Part shown: positions 8,949 to 18,347 of the stretch, in pieces
Layout: each line of letters opens with the position of its first letter
How positions within the stretch are numbered: position 1 is the stretch's first letter
Source of the DNA: Anatilimnocola floriformis
Lineage (GTDB): Bacteria; Planctomycetota; Planctomycetia; Pirellulales; Pirellulaceae
DNA length: 64,000 bases
NCBI RefSeq assembly: GCF_024256385.1
Contig: NZ_JAMLFW010000001.1
Span: 930,001 to 994,000, forward strand
Direction: 5' to 3'
Made by a program: the position numbers and the translations under genes
Notes under the pieces: generated by a model
Databases searched by the model: none
Seen by the model: only the letters and a program-made list of their open reading frames with translations
Told to the model about the DNA's origin: nothing

Positions 8949-10502
8949 TCACGCCGCGCGCGTACGAACTGGTTTTTCTGCGAACGACGCTTCGATTCGT
9001 TCGCGCTCGGCAGGCGTGATTTCATACAGCTGATAAATCAGTTCGTCGAGCTGTTGATCGAGCGCAGCCGAGTGGCGTTGATGCAACTGCTGCGCGAGGT
9101 CGCTGATCGTTCGCTGCAATTTCTCGTTCCGATCACCAGCCATCGCAATCGGCAATTGCGCGAGCTGCCCTTTGTTGATCGCGAGATACCCACTGGCTAG
9201 TCGCTTGGCAGCAAACCGTTCGCGGAAGAGATAACTCAGCAATTTCGAATTGAGCGCGCCGAGCAGATAAAACGGATCGCACTTCATTTCCGCCGCGGCA
9301 TACACTTGCACGCCCAGTGCGCAGCCTTGTTCGTCGTAAGCCGCTTCGAGTCGCTGGCACATGCCGCTGAGGACGACCTTGGGTTCGCGATAGAGTTTTC
9401 GTTTGAGCGCGTTGAGTTGTGGAGAATCGAAGGTGAGAACCGGTCGCTGCCAGCTGCGATTTAAAAAGCGAACATTCCCAACCTGAATCTTATAGCGGTC
9501 GATGTTGCCACTCACGATGAAATCGGCAGCTTCGCAGGGCGTCGCACGAGCTTCTTGTAAAGCATCGCTCAGCTTCGTTGCGGAGTAGCCGGACGCGCCA
9601 CTGTGTAGCTTAGCGACAGCGTCGAAGGGAACCGTTGCGACGCGGTTTTCGACGTCGATCTCTTCTCCGAAAACGAAGGCACCGGGTTGCAGGTCAGCTT
9701 GCTGCACTTCGCGGCGAATCGAAGTCGTGTCGATTCCTTGCGCAATCCAAAACCGCTGATTGTTTGCTGCGGCCTTGCGTTGTAGCACGATGATTTGCGG
9801 ATAAGTTCCCGCCTGCGGAAACACCCGCAGCGCCGACAGATCGACGACTTGCTCGACCGACGTTTCCGCAAGCAACAGTTCGCGTAGCGCACGGGCGTAG
9901 TCAAGCGTTGCCCATTTATTCGGCACGATGAAACCCAGACGCCCGCCAGGCTGCAGCCATTGCAAGGCGCGCTCGATGAACAACACGTACAAATCAAAAT
10001 TACCTCGAGCAGTACGAAAGCGTTGCCGCAGTTCGGCGACTTGCTCCGGTGTGTGACTCTTGGCCAGTTCGCGAATGCTCACGTATGGCGGATTGCCGAC
10101 GACGACGGCGAATTCGTTTGCGGCAGCGACTGTCAAAGAATTGGCGCAAGTAATGTTTGCCGAGGATAGCTGCGTGTGTTCGCGCGCGATCAGCACCGAC
10201 GCCGGATCGATATCGATGCCGTGAATGCCATGCTCGACCGCGGCCACAGGATCAATTTGCAATTCGTGGCAACGAGCCTCGAGCGCTCGTCGCGCGGCGA
10301 GCAAGAATACTCCCGCGCCACAGGCGGGGTCGAGCAACCGCGGCGGCGGAGCGTGGCCATTCCACTCGGCCAGCGCTGGGCCGTAGGTTTGCGCGACGAT
10401 CCACTCCGCAATTTCCACCGGCGTATAGAACACGCCCCGCGCGCGGCGCTGTTCGCGCGCGAGGGCCGGTTCGTGCAGTGGATCGGAAAAAGGTCGCGGC
10501 AT
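8949..10502 (-). CDS. Class I N6-adenine DNA methyltransferase (Eco57I/TaqI type), orphan
   Basis: 517 residues. It has the AdoMet-binding motif I DPACGAGVFLLAA and the catalytic motif IV NPPYV typical of N6-adenine methyltransferases, preceded by the usual RGVFYTPVEIAEWIV entry. The C-terminal half (about residues 330-480) looks like a TaqI-type target-recognition domain. I chose the ATG at 10502 (MPRPFSDPLHEP). The longer open frame upstream would run through the neighbouring plus-strand gene. No restriction endonuclease, BREX or other defence gene is next to it, and no nuclease motif is visible, so it may be a solitary regulatory methylase or the remnant of a type IIG enzyme. Its stop lies one base beyond the stop of the DUF1552 gene, on the other strand. 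Confidence 0.88.
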   Translation of the reverse strand: MPRPFSDPLHEPALAREQRRARGVFYTPVEIAEWIVAQTYGPALAEWNGHAPPPRLLDPACGAGVFLLAARRALEARCHELQIDPVAAVEHGIHGIDIDPASVLIAREHTQLSSANITCANSLTVAAANEFAVVVGNPPYVSIRELAKSHTPEQVAELRQRFRTARGNFDLYVLFIERALQWLQPGGRLGFIVPNKWATLDYARALRELLLAETSVEQVVDLSALRVFPQAGTYPQIIVLQRKAAANNQRFWIAQGIDTTSIRREVQQADLQPGAFVFGEEIDVENRVATVPFDAVAKLHSGASGYSATKLSDALQEARATPCEAADFIVSGNIDRYKIQVGNVRFLNRSWQRPVLTFDSPQLNALKRKLYREPKVVLSGMCQRLEAAYDEQGCALGVQVYAAAEMKCDPFYLLGALNSKLLSYLFRERFAAKRLASGYLAINKGQLAQLPIAMAGDRNEKLQRTISDLAQQLHQRHSAALDQQLDELIYQLYEITPAERERIEASFAEKPVRTRAA

Positions 10503-10625
10503 GGTGCGACTTGTAGGGGTTTGCTGGCAACGACAGCAAGACAAACTGGGCAAACTGGCGGCAAAGAATCGGCGAGTTCTCGGTTTTTCTTCACTCCCTC
10601 TGCCAGCAACGTCGATATTTTTGGC

Positions 10626-11189
10626 ATGACGTCTCCTCTCTATTTCTTGCCTGTCGCGACGGCCGCTGTAACTGCGGGCGCGAGCATCTTGCAAGAAGCG
10701 GTCGGCAGCGCTGCGTCGGCTGGCTCCGCGTTTGCCGACATGCTCGCCGGCAAAACCGAGGAAGAGGACGACGACAAGAAGAAGATTGACGACAACGTCG
10801 ACAAGCCGGGCGATCCTTCGGCGATTCTCAATCTCGTCGATCAAATCCAGAACGGCATCCAAGCCAAGTTGCAGTCGATGGGCCTCAACCTCGACAGCGA
10901 TCTCACCCTGTCGATCGACAACGACGGCAAAGTGCAAATCGCCGGCGACTCCGACTCGGCTGCAATGCTCGAGCAGATCATCAATTCCGATCCGAAGCTC
11001 CAAAGCAAAATGGCTTCGCTCAAACGGGCCGCCAAAGGTTCCGGCCAGGCCGATCAGCTCGAAGCGAAACTCAAATACGAGCAAGGCCGCGTTCAGTTGC
11101 AGGTGCAACAGCCGGCCGATGACAACGCAGCGGCGGGCGCGAATGCAGCGAGCGCTGCAGGATCAGCCGGTGCTTTGCTCGCCGCCTAA
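10626..11189 (+). CDS. Hypothetical acidic/alanine-rich protein
   Basis: 187 residues starting at the ATG at 10626, divergent from the methyltransferase with 123 bp between them. The first 40 residues are hydrophobic and alanine-rich (possible signal or membrane anchor). They are followed by a strongly charged stretch (EEEDDDKKK), a central region with alternating polar and apolar residues (LTLSIDNDGKVQIAGDSD), and an alanine-rich tail. I do not recognise the family. Codon use and the clean frame support a real gene. Confidence 0.7.
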   Translation: MTSPLYFLPVATAAVTAGASILQEAVGSAASAGSAFADMLAGKTEEEDDDKKKIDDNVDKPGDPSAILNLVDQIQNGIQAKLQSMGLNLDSDLTLSIDNDGKVQIAGDSDSAAMLEQIINSDPKLQSKMASLKRAAKGSGQADQLEAKLKYEQGRVQLQVQQPADDNAAAGANAASAAGSAGALLAA

Positions 11190-11254
11190 CAAAGAGCCAC
11201 GCACGTAGTAATTGAGCTGCTCTCGACCGCTTTTTCTCAGGTCAACACACAGCC

Positions 11255-12169
11255 CTACGGCTGCTTCTTCTGTTCGACCTTCTCACCCGCCACGTTGATT
11301 TCGTAGAAACCTGTTTCGGCTCCATTTCGTTCAATGATCCGCGTTCCCGCAATCAGCGGAAGCTTGAACTTCTCGGCAGGAATCGTCTCGGCATACCTCA
11401 CCGTTCCAAATTGGTGAGTGGTGTTATAGCTGAGACTCCCTTCGCCGTTGAATTGATCGCAGCTCCAGCTCTTGGGAAATCGCGGATGTGTGGGATGGCC
11501 ATACTCGGCGACAATCCGTTCTCCGAGAATCATTCCCTCGCTATAGGTTTCCATTTGCAAGACATCTGCCGTCTTCGAATCGATCCAGATGATGCGGCAA
11601 TTCCGCCGCTTCAACTCCGGGGGTGGTGACTCCGTGAGCTTGAGGCACTTTGTCTTCAGGCGGGGCAGCACTTCTTCCACGATTTTGACTTGCACTGCCT
11701 CGCCAGTTGTCAGCACGCACGAGTTCGGTCGTAGTGCCCAGGCGAGCGGCAAGTCGTCGGACATGATTGGTTGAGAAGGTAGCGGCGCCGTAATGACCGC
11801 GATGAAAACTTCGGCCGGATCTGCAGTTCGGTCGATGGTGACATAACGCGTGCCATCGAAAAACCTTGTGGCGTCTTTCCCTAGGGGAATTAGGATCGAC
11901 TTCAAATATTCGCCCGTTTCGTATCGCCACATTTTCTCTCCATCCAATAACAGCGTACGCGTGCGCGGCAACGCTTTTGGCTTGAACGCCGCGTCGAGCA
12001 ATTCGATGTCGGGATCGCAAAGTGTGCTTGTCCCTTTCCACTGAATTTCTACTTGCTGGCCAGCCTTTTCACGCTCGTCCCACAGTTTGCGGATGTGGGG
12101 CGGCAATTCGTCAGCGCAGAGATTGGCAGACAAGAGCATCACAACAAGAAAGCTGTTCCAACGGACCAT
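11255..12169 (-). CDS. Secreted hypothetical protein (LolA-like fold suspected)
   Basis: 304 residues from the ATG at 12169, which has an AAGGGT ribosome binding site. The frame stays open further upstream, but that part would overlap the divergent promoter. A signal peptide (MVRWNSFLVVMLLSANLCA) is followed by DELPPHIRKLWDEREKAGQQ. Segments such as TLLLDGEKMWRYETGEY and TRYVTIDRT resemble planctomycete proteins of lipoprotein-sorting (LolA-like) character. The protein encoded at 13314 has a similar pattern, so the two may be distant paralogues. No catalytic motif is visible. Confidence 0.8.
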   Translation of the reverse strand: MVRWNSFLVVMLLSANLCADELPPHIRKLWDEREKAGQQVEIQWKGTSTLCDPDIELLDAAFKPKALPRTRTLLLDGEKMWRYETGEYLKSILIPLGKDATRFFDGTRYVTIDRTADPAEVFIAVITAPLPSQPIMSDDLPLAWALRPNSCVLTTGEAVQVKIVEEVLPRLKTKCLKLTESPPPELKRRNCRIIWIDSKTADVLQMETYSEGMILGERIVAEYGHPTHPRFPKSWSCDQFNGEGSLSYNTTHQFGTVRYAETIPAEKFKLPLIAGTRIIERNGAETGFYEINVAGEKVEQKKQP

Positions 12170-12339
12170 CGCACTACCCTTGAGAAAAGGCTGGAGAGAA
12201 GTAGGGCCGATGTTTGGAACATAAAACCTGCGCTGGGCAATTGCAATCAACTGAATTGCAGCATTTCGTTGAAACTTGCTGATGCACTCCGTAGAATCGA
12301 CCCGCGTTGCCTCACACATCTTCGCGGAGTCTCGCCCTC

Positions 12340-13278
12340 ATGTCCCGCCGCTGGTTTCTCTTGTTGTTGGCTGTTGTTTCACCCTCGTTCGCGCAGGAGT
12401 TGCCCGATCCGGCCGCGACCAAGACGGTCGAGCTATTCAAGGTGCCGAAGTATTGCGAAGGCGTGTGCTTTGATCACGACGGCAAGGGTTACATCAGCTG
12501 GGGCGAGACGATCACGCAATTCACGCTCGACGGCAAACATCAGCCGTGGGCCAAGACCGGTGCGCCGAATGGTCACAAGATTCTCGCCGATGGCACGCAC
12601 TTGGTTTGTGATGCCAGCCAGCACGCGGTGCTGCATCTGGCCGCCGATGGCAAGTTGCTGCCGCACGCTTCGAAGGAGTGCGACGGCAAGACACTGCGTG
12701 GGCCAAATGATCTGACGCTCGACACGGCGAATGGCGGCTTTTATTTCAGCGATCCCGGCGGCAGCAGCGTCGATAAGCCGATCGGCACGATTCATTACGT
12801 CGACAAGGCCGGCAAGACAACGCTGCTCGACGACGGCTTGGCCTTTCCCAATGGCATCGTCCTCGCACACGACGGCAAGCATCTCTATCTCGCCGAGAGC
12901 CAGAAGAATTGCGTTCACATTTACGAAGTGACCGGCCCGGGCAAACTAAGCAAACGCAAACTCTTCGCCGAACTGCCCCGCAAAAAAGAAGGGACGCCGC
13001 AGATCGACAACCAGCCCGACGGCATGTGCCTCGACGCAGCAGGCAATCTCTACGTCGCGCACTACGGCATGAAGCAAGTGCAAGTCCTCAGCCCCGAAGG
13101 CAAACTCATTCGCCAATTTGACGGCGGCAACGTCACCACCAGCAACGTCGCCTTCAGCGGTCCGAAGATGGACCAGCTCTTCATCACCGGCGGCATCGGC
13201 GCCGAGGCAGGGGAGGGAGGATTGTTTCGAATTGATTTGGGTGTGAAAGGGCTGGTGATATTGCCGGCGAAGAAGTAG
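12340..13278 (+). CDS. SMP-30/gluconolactonase-type secreted beta-propeller
   Basis: 312 residues from the ATG at 12340 (MSRRWFLLLL signal peptide, cleavage probably before QELPDP). It has the six-bladed propeller signature of the SMP-30/gluconolaconase/LRE family: GVCFDHDGKGYISWGE, GPNDLTLDTANGGFYFSDPGG (the conserved Asn-Asp region near the metal site), FPNGIVLAHDGKHLYLAES and PDGMCLDAAGNLYVAHYG. These residues match the metal-binding Glu, Asn and Asp positions of the family. It probably hydrolyses a sugar lactone in the periplasm, but the substrate cannot be told from sequence. A GGCAGGGGAGGG copy of the polar motif near its 3' end encodes AEAGEGG. Confidence 0.9.
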   Translation: MSRRWFLLLLAVVSPSFAQELPDPAATKTVELFKVPKYCEGVCFDHDGKGYISWGETITQFTLDGKHQPWAKTGAPNGHKILADGTHLVCDASQHAVLHLAADGKLLPHASKECDGKTLRGPNDLTLDTANGGFYFSDPGGSSVDKPIGTIHYVDKAGKTTLLDDGLAFPNGIVLAHDGKHLYLAESQKNCVHIYEVTGPGKLSKRKLFAELPRKKEGTPQIDNQPDGMCLDAAGNLYVAHYGMKQVQVLSPEGKLIRQFDGGNVTTSNVAFSGPKMDQLFITGGIGAEAGEGGLFRIDLGVKGLVILPAKK

Positions 13279-13313
13279 TTCGTTAGTTCCACGACGCACT
13301 TAGGTAGCGATCC

Positions 13314-14198
13314 ATGATCACTCGACTCACTTTCTGGGTATTGATCGGCCTCGGGCATGTCGCACTGTTCTGCGCGGCTGCCTCAGCCCAAGAGGAAGCA
13401 GCCGATTATCAAAAAGTCTTCGATAAAGTTGCGCAGCACAACGCGCAGATCAAGACCGGCGTATTTCATGCGCACGGTGAATTGAAAGGGAATCCCGCCT
13501 CGCCTTATCCACCGATTGCAAAGCTGGAGTTCTTTTGCGCGTTCGACTTCCACGCAAATAAGCTGCGGTTTGATCGACGGCTCGAAAGCGGCGAGACGCT
13601 TAAGATCGCGGAGTACGGTGGTGGCCAATATGTGCGAACGCCCGGACAGACCATCACTTTTCCCAGCTATTTGAGCGACATTCGGCTTGATCTCGCCAGC
13701 CGCAAGCCGCCAAGTTGGATCAAGATCATCGATATCCGCGCGCTGGGGCTTTGCGGGGAAGGCGATATCATGCAATCCGCATCGTTCGATGATGTACTAA
13801 TCAATTATCGCAAGATGGAGCGGCACTCGATCCGCGAACTGGGCGACGGACTTCTACAACTCGAGTGGATTCACGGCCGTTCAGTTCGTGTCGCGACGCT
13901 GGACAAGAACAAGTCGTACGCGGTGGTCCGCCACACACTCATGGAAGGGAAGAAGGTAGAAGAAGACCACCGCATCACTGTGGAAAAGAGGAACGATACG
14001 TGGGTTCCGGTTGGCTGGCACTCAGTCGATTCCACGGGTGAACACAGCGCGAAAATCGATTGGAAATCACTCAATGAAGAGGTCGATTCCAAGCATTTCA
14101 CCTGGGAGGATTTTGAGATCAAGCGCGCTCATCGCGTGATTGATTCGAGTCTTCCTCAACCAGTCGTTGTGAAGGAGTTCGCAACGGAGACGAAGTGA
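13314..14198 (+). CDS. Secreted hypothetical protein (LolA-like)
   Basis: 294 residues. The ATG at 13314 gives a clear signal peptide ending at about CAAASAQEE. The mature part contains GVFHAHGELKG, FFCAFDFHANKLRFDRRLESGE and YVRTPGQTITFPSYL, a beta-rich pattern seen in planctomycete proteins that resemble outer-membrane lipoprotein carrier folds. It lies 35 bp downstream of the SMP-30 gene on the same strand, so co-transcription is likely. There is no enzymatic motif. Confidence 0.82.
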   Translation: MITRLTFWVLIGLGHVALFCAAASAQEEAADYQKVFDKVAQHNAQIKTGVFHAHGELKGNPASPYPPIAKLEFFCAFDFHANKLRFDRRLESGETLKIAEYGGGQYVRTPGQTITFPSYLSDIRLDLASRKPPSWIKIIDIRALGLCGEGDIMQSASFDDVLINYRKMERHSIRELGDGLLQLEWIHGRSVRVATLDKNKSYAVVRHTLMEGKKVEEDHRITVEKRNDTWVPVGWHSVDSTGEHSAKIDWKSLNEEVDSKHFTWEDFEIKRAHRVIDSSLPQPVVVKEFATETK

Positions 14199-14233
14199 TG
14201 GTGGGCGACGTTTGTAGGCAGGGGCCAAGCTAG

Positions 14234-14590
14234 TCACTTGTTGCAACTGCGAAGGTACTCCCAATAGGCCCGCTGCTGCTCTTCCATTTCCACTCCAGCC
14301 TTCTGCTGCGCAGTTTGAATTCGCCGTTCCCAGAGTGATCGTTCACTCGGCGTAAAATCGGAACTAGCGGCCAGCAAGCTTGCGAGGGAACGCAGACGGT
14401 TGTCTCGCATAATTAGAGACTCTCGTTCAGTCCGGCGCAATTCGGCTTCCAAGTAGCGGTGTGGTCTCGTCCGTTGCCATTCATTTCGCCAACGCATGGC
14501 CATGCCCGTTCCAGCGCCGAGCATGGCAACGAGGATGAGGCATCTCGCCAACGAGATTCGCAACGATGAGCGCAGCATGTTGGTGTTCAT
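14234..14590 (-). CDS. Small membrane-anchored coiled-coil protein, hypothetical
   Basis: 118 residues from the ATG at 14590 (a GTG two codons earlier at 14596 is possible, and neither has a strong ribosome binding site). One transmembrane helix (about residues 12-32, CLILVAMLGAGTGMAM) is followed by an Arg/Glu-rich, probably helical tail (ELRRTERESLIMRDNRLRSLASLL). It is convergent with the preceding gene. The family is not recognised. Confidence 0.6.
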   Translation of the reverse strand: MNTNMLRSSLRISLARCLILVAMLGAGTGMAMRWRNEWQRTRPHRYLEAELRRTERESLIMRDNRLRSLASLLAASSDFTPSERSLWERRIQTAQQKAGVEMEEQQRAYWEYLRSCNK

Positions 14591-14874
14591 TTCCACTAAA
14601 GGAAACGGCTGATGCGGGTGTACCTTCCAGCTTCACCTACTACGAACCTGTTACCAAGGTAGGTGTGCTCAGGTTGGCGATGCAATTCCACTGACCTATT
14701 GTGATCCGACGATCAACGCAATCTAGCCGGGCGATGCGAAGGCTCGCAAGCGACGCTGGATTGCTGTGCAACCGTCTTAAAAGCCAGGAACGAATAAGGG
14801 GAAAAGATTGCCAACTGCGTACCCGCTTCTCCCTCGCTGACGCGTCGGGCTACCTTTTTGTCGCTGCGCTCTGC

Positions 14875-16314
14875 CTATTCTGGCGGTTTTGTTGCTGTGG
14901 AAGTGGCTTTAATCGCTGCGATTTGTCCTTGGCGGGCCAAGTCTGCCGCCTCAGCGAGAACGCGGGCCGCTTCTTGTGGGGCATGAAAGCCCATACTGTT
15001 TTCGGCAGCGATGAAGTCGAGACGCCATTGGGCCTGGCGTTGGAGTTCGAGGGAGTCTTTTAGTTGCTCCGCCGTCGCGCCGTTCTTTTTGGCAGCGGTG
15101 ATGGCATCGAGTTGGTCCATGAGGGCGGCGGCGCCGCGTTGCAGCAGATCGAAGTTGCGTTGCTGGATGGCGTCGACGCGCGACTTCATTTCTTCTTCGG
15201 GGAAGTGATGGCAGGTTTGGCAGGCGCGGTTGATGTTCAGCAGCGGACTGCGGACCCAGTGATCGGAGACCTTGGTCGCGCCGTCGCGCTGGTAGGGCAT
15301 GTGGCAGTCGGCACACGAGACACCGGACCGGGCGTGAATGCCCTGGCTCCAGAGTTCGAACTCAGGGTGCTGAGCCTTCAAGATTTCTGCGCCGGTTTCG
15401 GCGTGTTTGTAATCGTAGAAACGCTCGCCTTCGGGGAACTTCGTGTTGTTCCAGTGCTCTTCTATTTGCTGGACCTTCAGGCCTTTGCTCCAAGGGAACT
15501 CGAGCGGCATTTTGCTCGAGCAGTAGTACTCGACGTGGCATTGGCCGCAGACGAACGAACCCATCTCGGTGCGCGAGGCGAGTTGGTTCGGTTGATAGTC
15601 TTCCTTTTTGTCGGTCTTCCGCCAACGTTCGACGGACGGTAGGTGCGGTGTCGGCTCTTCACTTTTTGCCAAGGCTTGAATGCCTTTGATGAAACCGGGG
15701 CGCGTCACGCGCAGGGCCATCGTCGCGGGCTCGTGGCAATCGACGCACGAGACCGGATGAGCGTGTCCCATGTCGTGTACCATTTTGTCGAGTTCCTGAT
15801 ACGACATCTGGTGCGTCTTTTCGAAGCCGGCCATGGCGTTGCCGTCGCCGAGCTTGCGATAGACGGGCATGATCGAAGCGTGGCAATGGAGGCACGAACC
15901 GGATTGCGGTTTCGTGAGTCGCTTGGTCATCTCCTGATCGTCGAGCATGTAGGCATGGCCGCGGCGGTCACGATAGTCGATCGAAAAGGCATAGCCGGCG
16001 AACATTCGCTTCAGCCAAGGATCGCGCTCGATCTTCTCCTCGGGCAAAGCTTCGCTGCCGCCGTGTCCGCCGAAGCGGGTGCGCGTGGTTTGCGCGGTGA
16101 GCTTGTACGAATCGAATTGGCGCGGCCAATTGGTGCCCCATTTCGCGGGATCGGTGTCGTCTTCGCCGACCTCGACGAGGCGGATGAACGGTTTGCGGGC
16201 CTCGTCTTTGCGTTCGAAGATATTCACCAGCAACGCCGTGGCGAGCACCGCTACGGCTGCCGAGGCCAAGGCGACGAGCACATAGCCCCAGTTCAGTTTC
16301 CAGCGGTTATTCAT
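14875..16314 (-). CDS. nrfA: Ammonia-forming cytochrome c nitrite reductase, catalytic subunit
   Basis: 479 residues, with an N-terminal anchor/signal helix (about residues 9-30) and five heme motifs: CLHCH 141, CVDCH 190, CGQCH 256, CADCH 334 and CQTCH 365. It reduces nitrite to ammonium with six electrons in the periplasm. Family landmarks are present: RGHAY near 118 (catalytic Arg), CGQCHVEYY (catalytic Tyr, calcium region), FPWSKGL, and [16 protein letters not shown] (catalytic His). The first, catalytic heme motif is CxxCH, not the CxxCK of E. coli NrfA. CxxCH forms are known in other bacteria and do not by themselves mean loss of function. The ATG at 16314 overlaps the stop of nrfH by 8 bp, so translation is probably coupled. 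Confidence 0.94.
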   Translation of the reverse strand: MNNRWKLNWGYVLVALASAAVAVLATALLVNIFERKDEARKPFIRLVEVGEDDTDPAKWGTNWPRQFDSYKLTAQTTRTRFGGHGGSEALPEEKIERDPWLKRMFAGYAFSIDYRDRRGHAYMLDDQEMTKRLTKPQSGSCLHCHASIMPVYRKLGDGNAMAGFEKTHQMSYQELDKMVHDMGHAHPVSCVDCHEPATMALRVTRPGFIKGIQALAKSEEPTPHLPSVERWRKTDKKEDYQPNQLASRTEMGSFVCGQCHVEYYCSSKMPLEFPWSKGLKVQQIEEHWNNTKFPEGERFYDYKHAETGAEILKAQHPEFELWSQGIHARSGVSCADCHMPYQRDGATKVSDHWVRSPLLNINRACQTCHHFPEEEMKSRVDAIQQRNFDLLQRGAAALMDQLDAITAAKKNGATAEQLKDSLELQRQAQWRLDFIAAENSMGFHAPQEAARVLAEAADLARQGQIAAIKATSTATKPPE

Positions 16315-16882
16315 GTGGTCCCCACGTTTTTTGGAGTTGCACGGAGAGAGGTTCGTAGCGGCCCATGCCCACCGAATCGCCATGGCCGACGGTGCGATGG
16401 CAGTGCGTGCAATTCAGTTCGCCTTGCTGATCGGGCACGCTCAAAATGTCGTGCACAAAATCGGCGTGGCAATGCAAACAGCTGTGATGCAAGATTCGGC
16501 GACTCACGTCGCGCATCACGATGGGCTCAGGAAAATCCTGCAGCGTGAAACCCTTGGAGTGCCAAAAGCCGTTCTCGGCTTTGGTGTAGTACTTGCCGAT
16601 CAGGTCATGCGGCAGATGGCAATCGATGCACTTGGCCACATTGTGATGGCTCCCCTTTTGCCAGCCGTCGTACTGCGGCTGCATGATGTGACAGTTGATG
16701 CAAGCCTTGGGATCGGAACTCAGATAGGACAGGCCTTCGGCATAGCGAAACGTGTAGGCCGATTGGCCGAGTGCGACACCGACGAGTGCAGCGAGCAACA
16801 TGCCGGCGACGGACATTCCGCGCCAGCGATGTTGCCACCAGCGGGGCAGGGGAGTTGCGGATTGTGCAGGATCCGATGTCAT
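16307..16882 (-). CDS. nrfH: Cytochrome c quinol dehydrogenase NrfH
   Basis: 191 residues. One membrane anchor (about residues 22-44) is followed by four heme motifs: CINCH 61, CIDCH 85, CLHCH 135 and CTHCH 158. This is the NapC/NirT layout that takes electrons from menaquinol and passes them to NrfA. CINCHIM has the Met two residues after the heme His that is typical of NrfH heme 1. The gene stands directly upstream of nrfA and overlaps it by 8 bp. A GGGCAGGGGAG polar-motif copy lies in its 5' coding region (16844-16854). Confidence 0.94.
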   Translation of the reverse strand: MTSDPAQSATPLPRWWQHRWRGMSVAGMLLAALVGVALGQSAYTFRYAEGLSYLSSDPKACINCHIMQPQYDGWQKGSHHNVAKCIDCHLPHDLIGKYYTKAENGFWHSKGFTLQDFPEPIVMRDVSRRILHHSCLHCHADFVHDILSVPDQQGELNCTHCHRTVGHGDSVGMGRYEPLSVQLQKTWGPHE

Positions 16883-16990
16883 GATTTGTTGGCAAGTGGG
16901 AAGTGGAGTAATGACACTTTGATCCCAGTTTCGCTGCGCTGATTAGAGAGGTTTTTGTGAGCACGGGATAGCTGTGACAAGAAACGCCAA

Positions 16991-17016
16991 AGCCCACGAG
17001 TTTGAGCTCGTGGGCT
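16991..17016. terminator. Perfect inverted repeat between MORN-like gene and nrfH
   Basis: AGCCCACGAG (16991-17000), a 6-nt loop, then CTCGTGGGCT (17007-17016). It is a 10 bp perfect stem located after the stop of the minus-strand gene that ends at 17049 and before nrfH. There is no strong T-run, so it may be a processing or repeat element and not a classic terminator. Confidence 0.5.
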
Positions 17017-17048
17017 GAGGGTTGTCGGTGGGGACGTTTGTTGCTTGC

Positions 17049-18347
17049 TTACCGCCGGATGGTGCCTTCTTCGGCATCGGGCATAGGCGAGGGAATGTTG
17101 GCGACCTTGGCAGAGTTCAAGTTTGACTTCTGCGCGACTTTGCCGTCTTCCTTCCACCACTGCCATTTGCCAACAGCGACGCCGTCGTGATAGTCGCCGC
17201 TGATCTGCTTGATGCCGTTCTGGTGCCACCAGGTCCAGTTGCCTTCTTGCTTGCCGTCGACGTAAGTGCCTTCCATCTGCTTTTGGCCGTTGGCATAGAA
17301 CCAGCTGGCTTTGCCGACGGGCAGGTTGTAGCGGAATTCGCCTTGGCGGGCGAGTTGGCCGTTGGCGTGCCAGACGCGGAAGGCGCCGAACTTTTCGTCC
17401 TGGCCCCGCTGTTCAAACGTGGCCAGCGTGGCGGCGTGGAAGTTATCCGGAGTCTTCACCACCATCGGGGCGTGGAGGTAGAAGATTTCCGAACGCTTGT
17501 GCTCGGCATCGTAGAAGTCGACCTTCGGCGCGAGCTTGCGGCCGTGTGTGTACGACTCCTTGCCGAGCAGCGAGGCGTCGGGGCCCCACTTCATCACGTC
17601 GCCGTGCACACGGCCACGATCGTACGTAGCTTGCGACAACAGCGTGCCGTTGGGATAGAACCAGGCAGCTTTGCCGTGGCGCTGTCCGTTGACGAATTCG
17701 ATCTCGCTGATCTTCCGATTCTTGGCGTCGAAGATCGTCCACTTGCCGTCGATCTGGCCGTCGGAGAAATTCGCCTGGCTGATGTAGGGGCCTTGGAAAT
17801 CCTTGTAAGGAGCCGTGCCGAACAGCGGGGCCGAGGTGGCGCTGTAGTAGCGCTTCCAAATGCCGTCGGGCTGACCTTGTTCGTTTACGCCTTCGCAAAT
17901 CAGCGCGCCACGTTCATCGAACTGGCGATACACGCCGTGCAACACAAAGTTGCCGTCGCGGTCCTGGGCCACTTCGCGTTCGACCTTGATCGTGCCGTTG
18001 GGGTAGCGCTCCTTGACGAGCTCGGTCACCACGTCGGTGGCCTTCGGTTCCGACGTAGCCGTTTGTTCCTTGGGCTCTTCGGCCGCTTCGTCGGTGATCC
18101 GCACTTTCGAGAGGCGGCTGGAGGTCGACGGCGGCGCGGCCAGCGGCGGTGCTAGTTCCACGGCTTGCAGAGGTTCAGCTGCAGTTGGCTCCGCCGCAGT
18201 TGGATCCGCCACCGGAATGACGGCTTCCACGGCGGGAACCGGCACGGGTACGACAATCGGCTCTTCGGCCGACAAGTGCTGCGCGAGGGAACCGGCAGCG
18301 AGGCAAGACAGCAGCGCGTAACGCCGCCAAGGTGAGGTGACTTTCAT
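17049..18347 (-). CDS. Secreted MORN-repeat (YwqK-like) protein
   Basis: 432 residues from the ATG at 18347, which has an AAGGAG ribosome binding site 8 bp upstream. A signal peptide ends near LSAEE. A Pro/Ala/Val-rich linker (about residues 28-75) leads into a series of MORN-type repeats, for example GQRHGKAAWFYPNGTLLSQATY, GKASWFYANGQKQMEGTY and GNWTWWHQNGIKQISGDY. These match the 'toxin-antitoxin system YwqK family antitoxin' (MORN_2) family. In planctomycetes such proteins are usually not next to toxins, and none is seen here. MORN repeats may bind membranes or proteins, and the role is unknown. Confidence 0.88.
   Translation of the reverse strand: MKVTSPWRRYALLSCLAAGSLAQHLSAEEPIVVPVPVPAVEAVIPVADPTAAEPTAAEPLQAVELAPPLAAPPSTSSRLSKVRITDEAAEEPKEQTATSEPKATDVVTELVKERYPNGTIKVEREVAQDRDGNFVLHGVYRQFDERGALICEGVNEQGQPDGIWKRYYSATSAPLFGTAPYKDFQGPYISQANFSDGQIDGKWTIFDAKNRKISEIEFVNGQRHGKAAWFYPNGTLLSQATYDRGRVHGDVMKWGPDASLLGKESYTHGRKLAPKVDFYDAEHKRSEIFYLHAPMVVKTPDNFHAATLATFEQRGQDEKFGAFRVWHANGQLARQGEFRYNLPVGKASWFYANGQKQMEGTYVDGKQEGNWTWWHQNGIKQISGDYHDGVAVGKWQWWKEDGKVAQKSNLNSAKVANIPSPMPDAEEGTIRR

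Noticed and set aside
14701-15063. 120-codon plus-strand ORF
   Set aside because: Second half is antisense to nrfA; no start signal and no domain.
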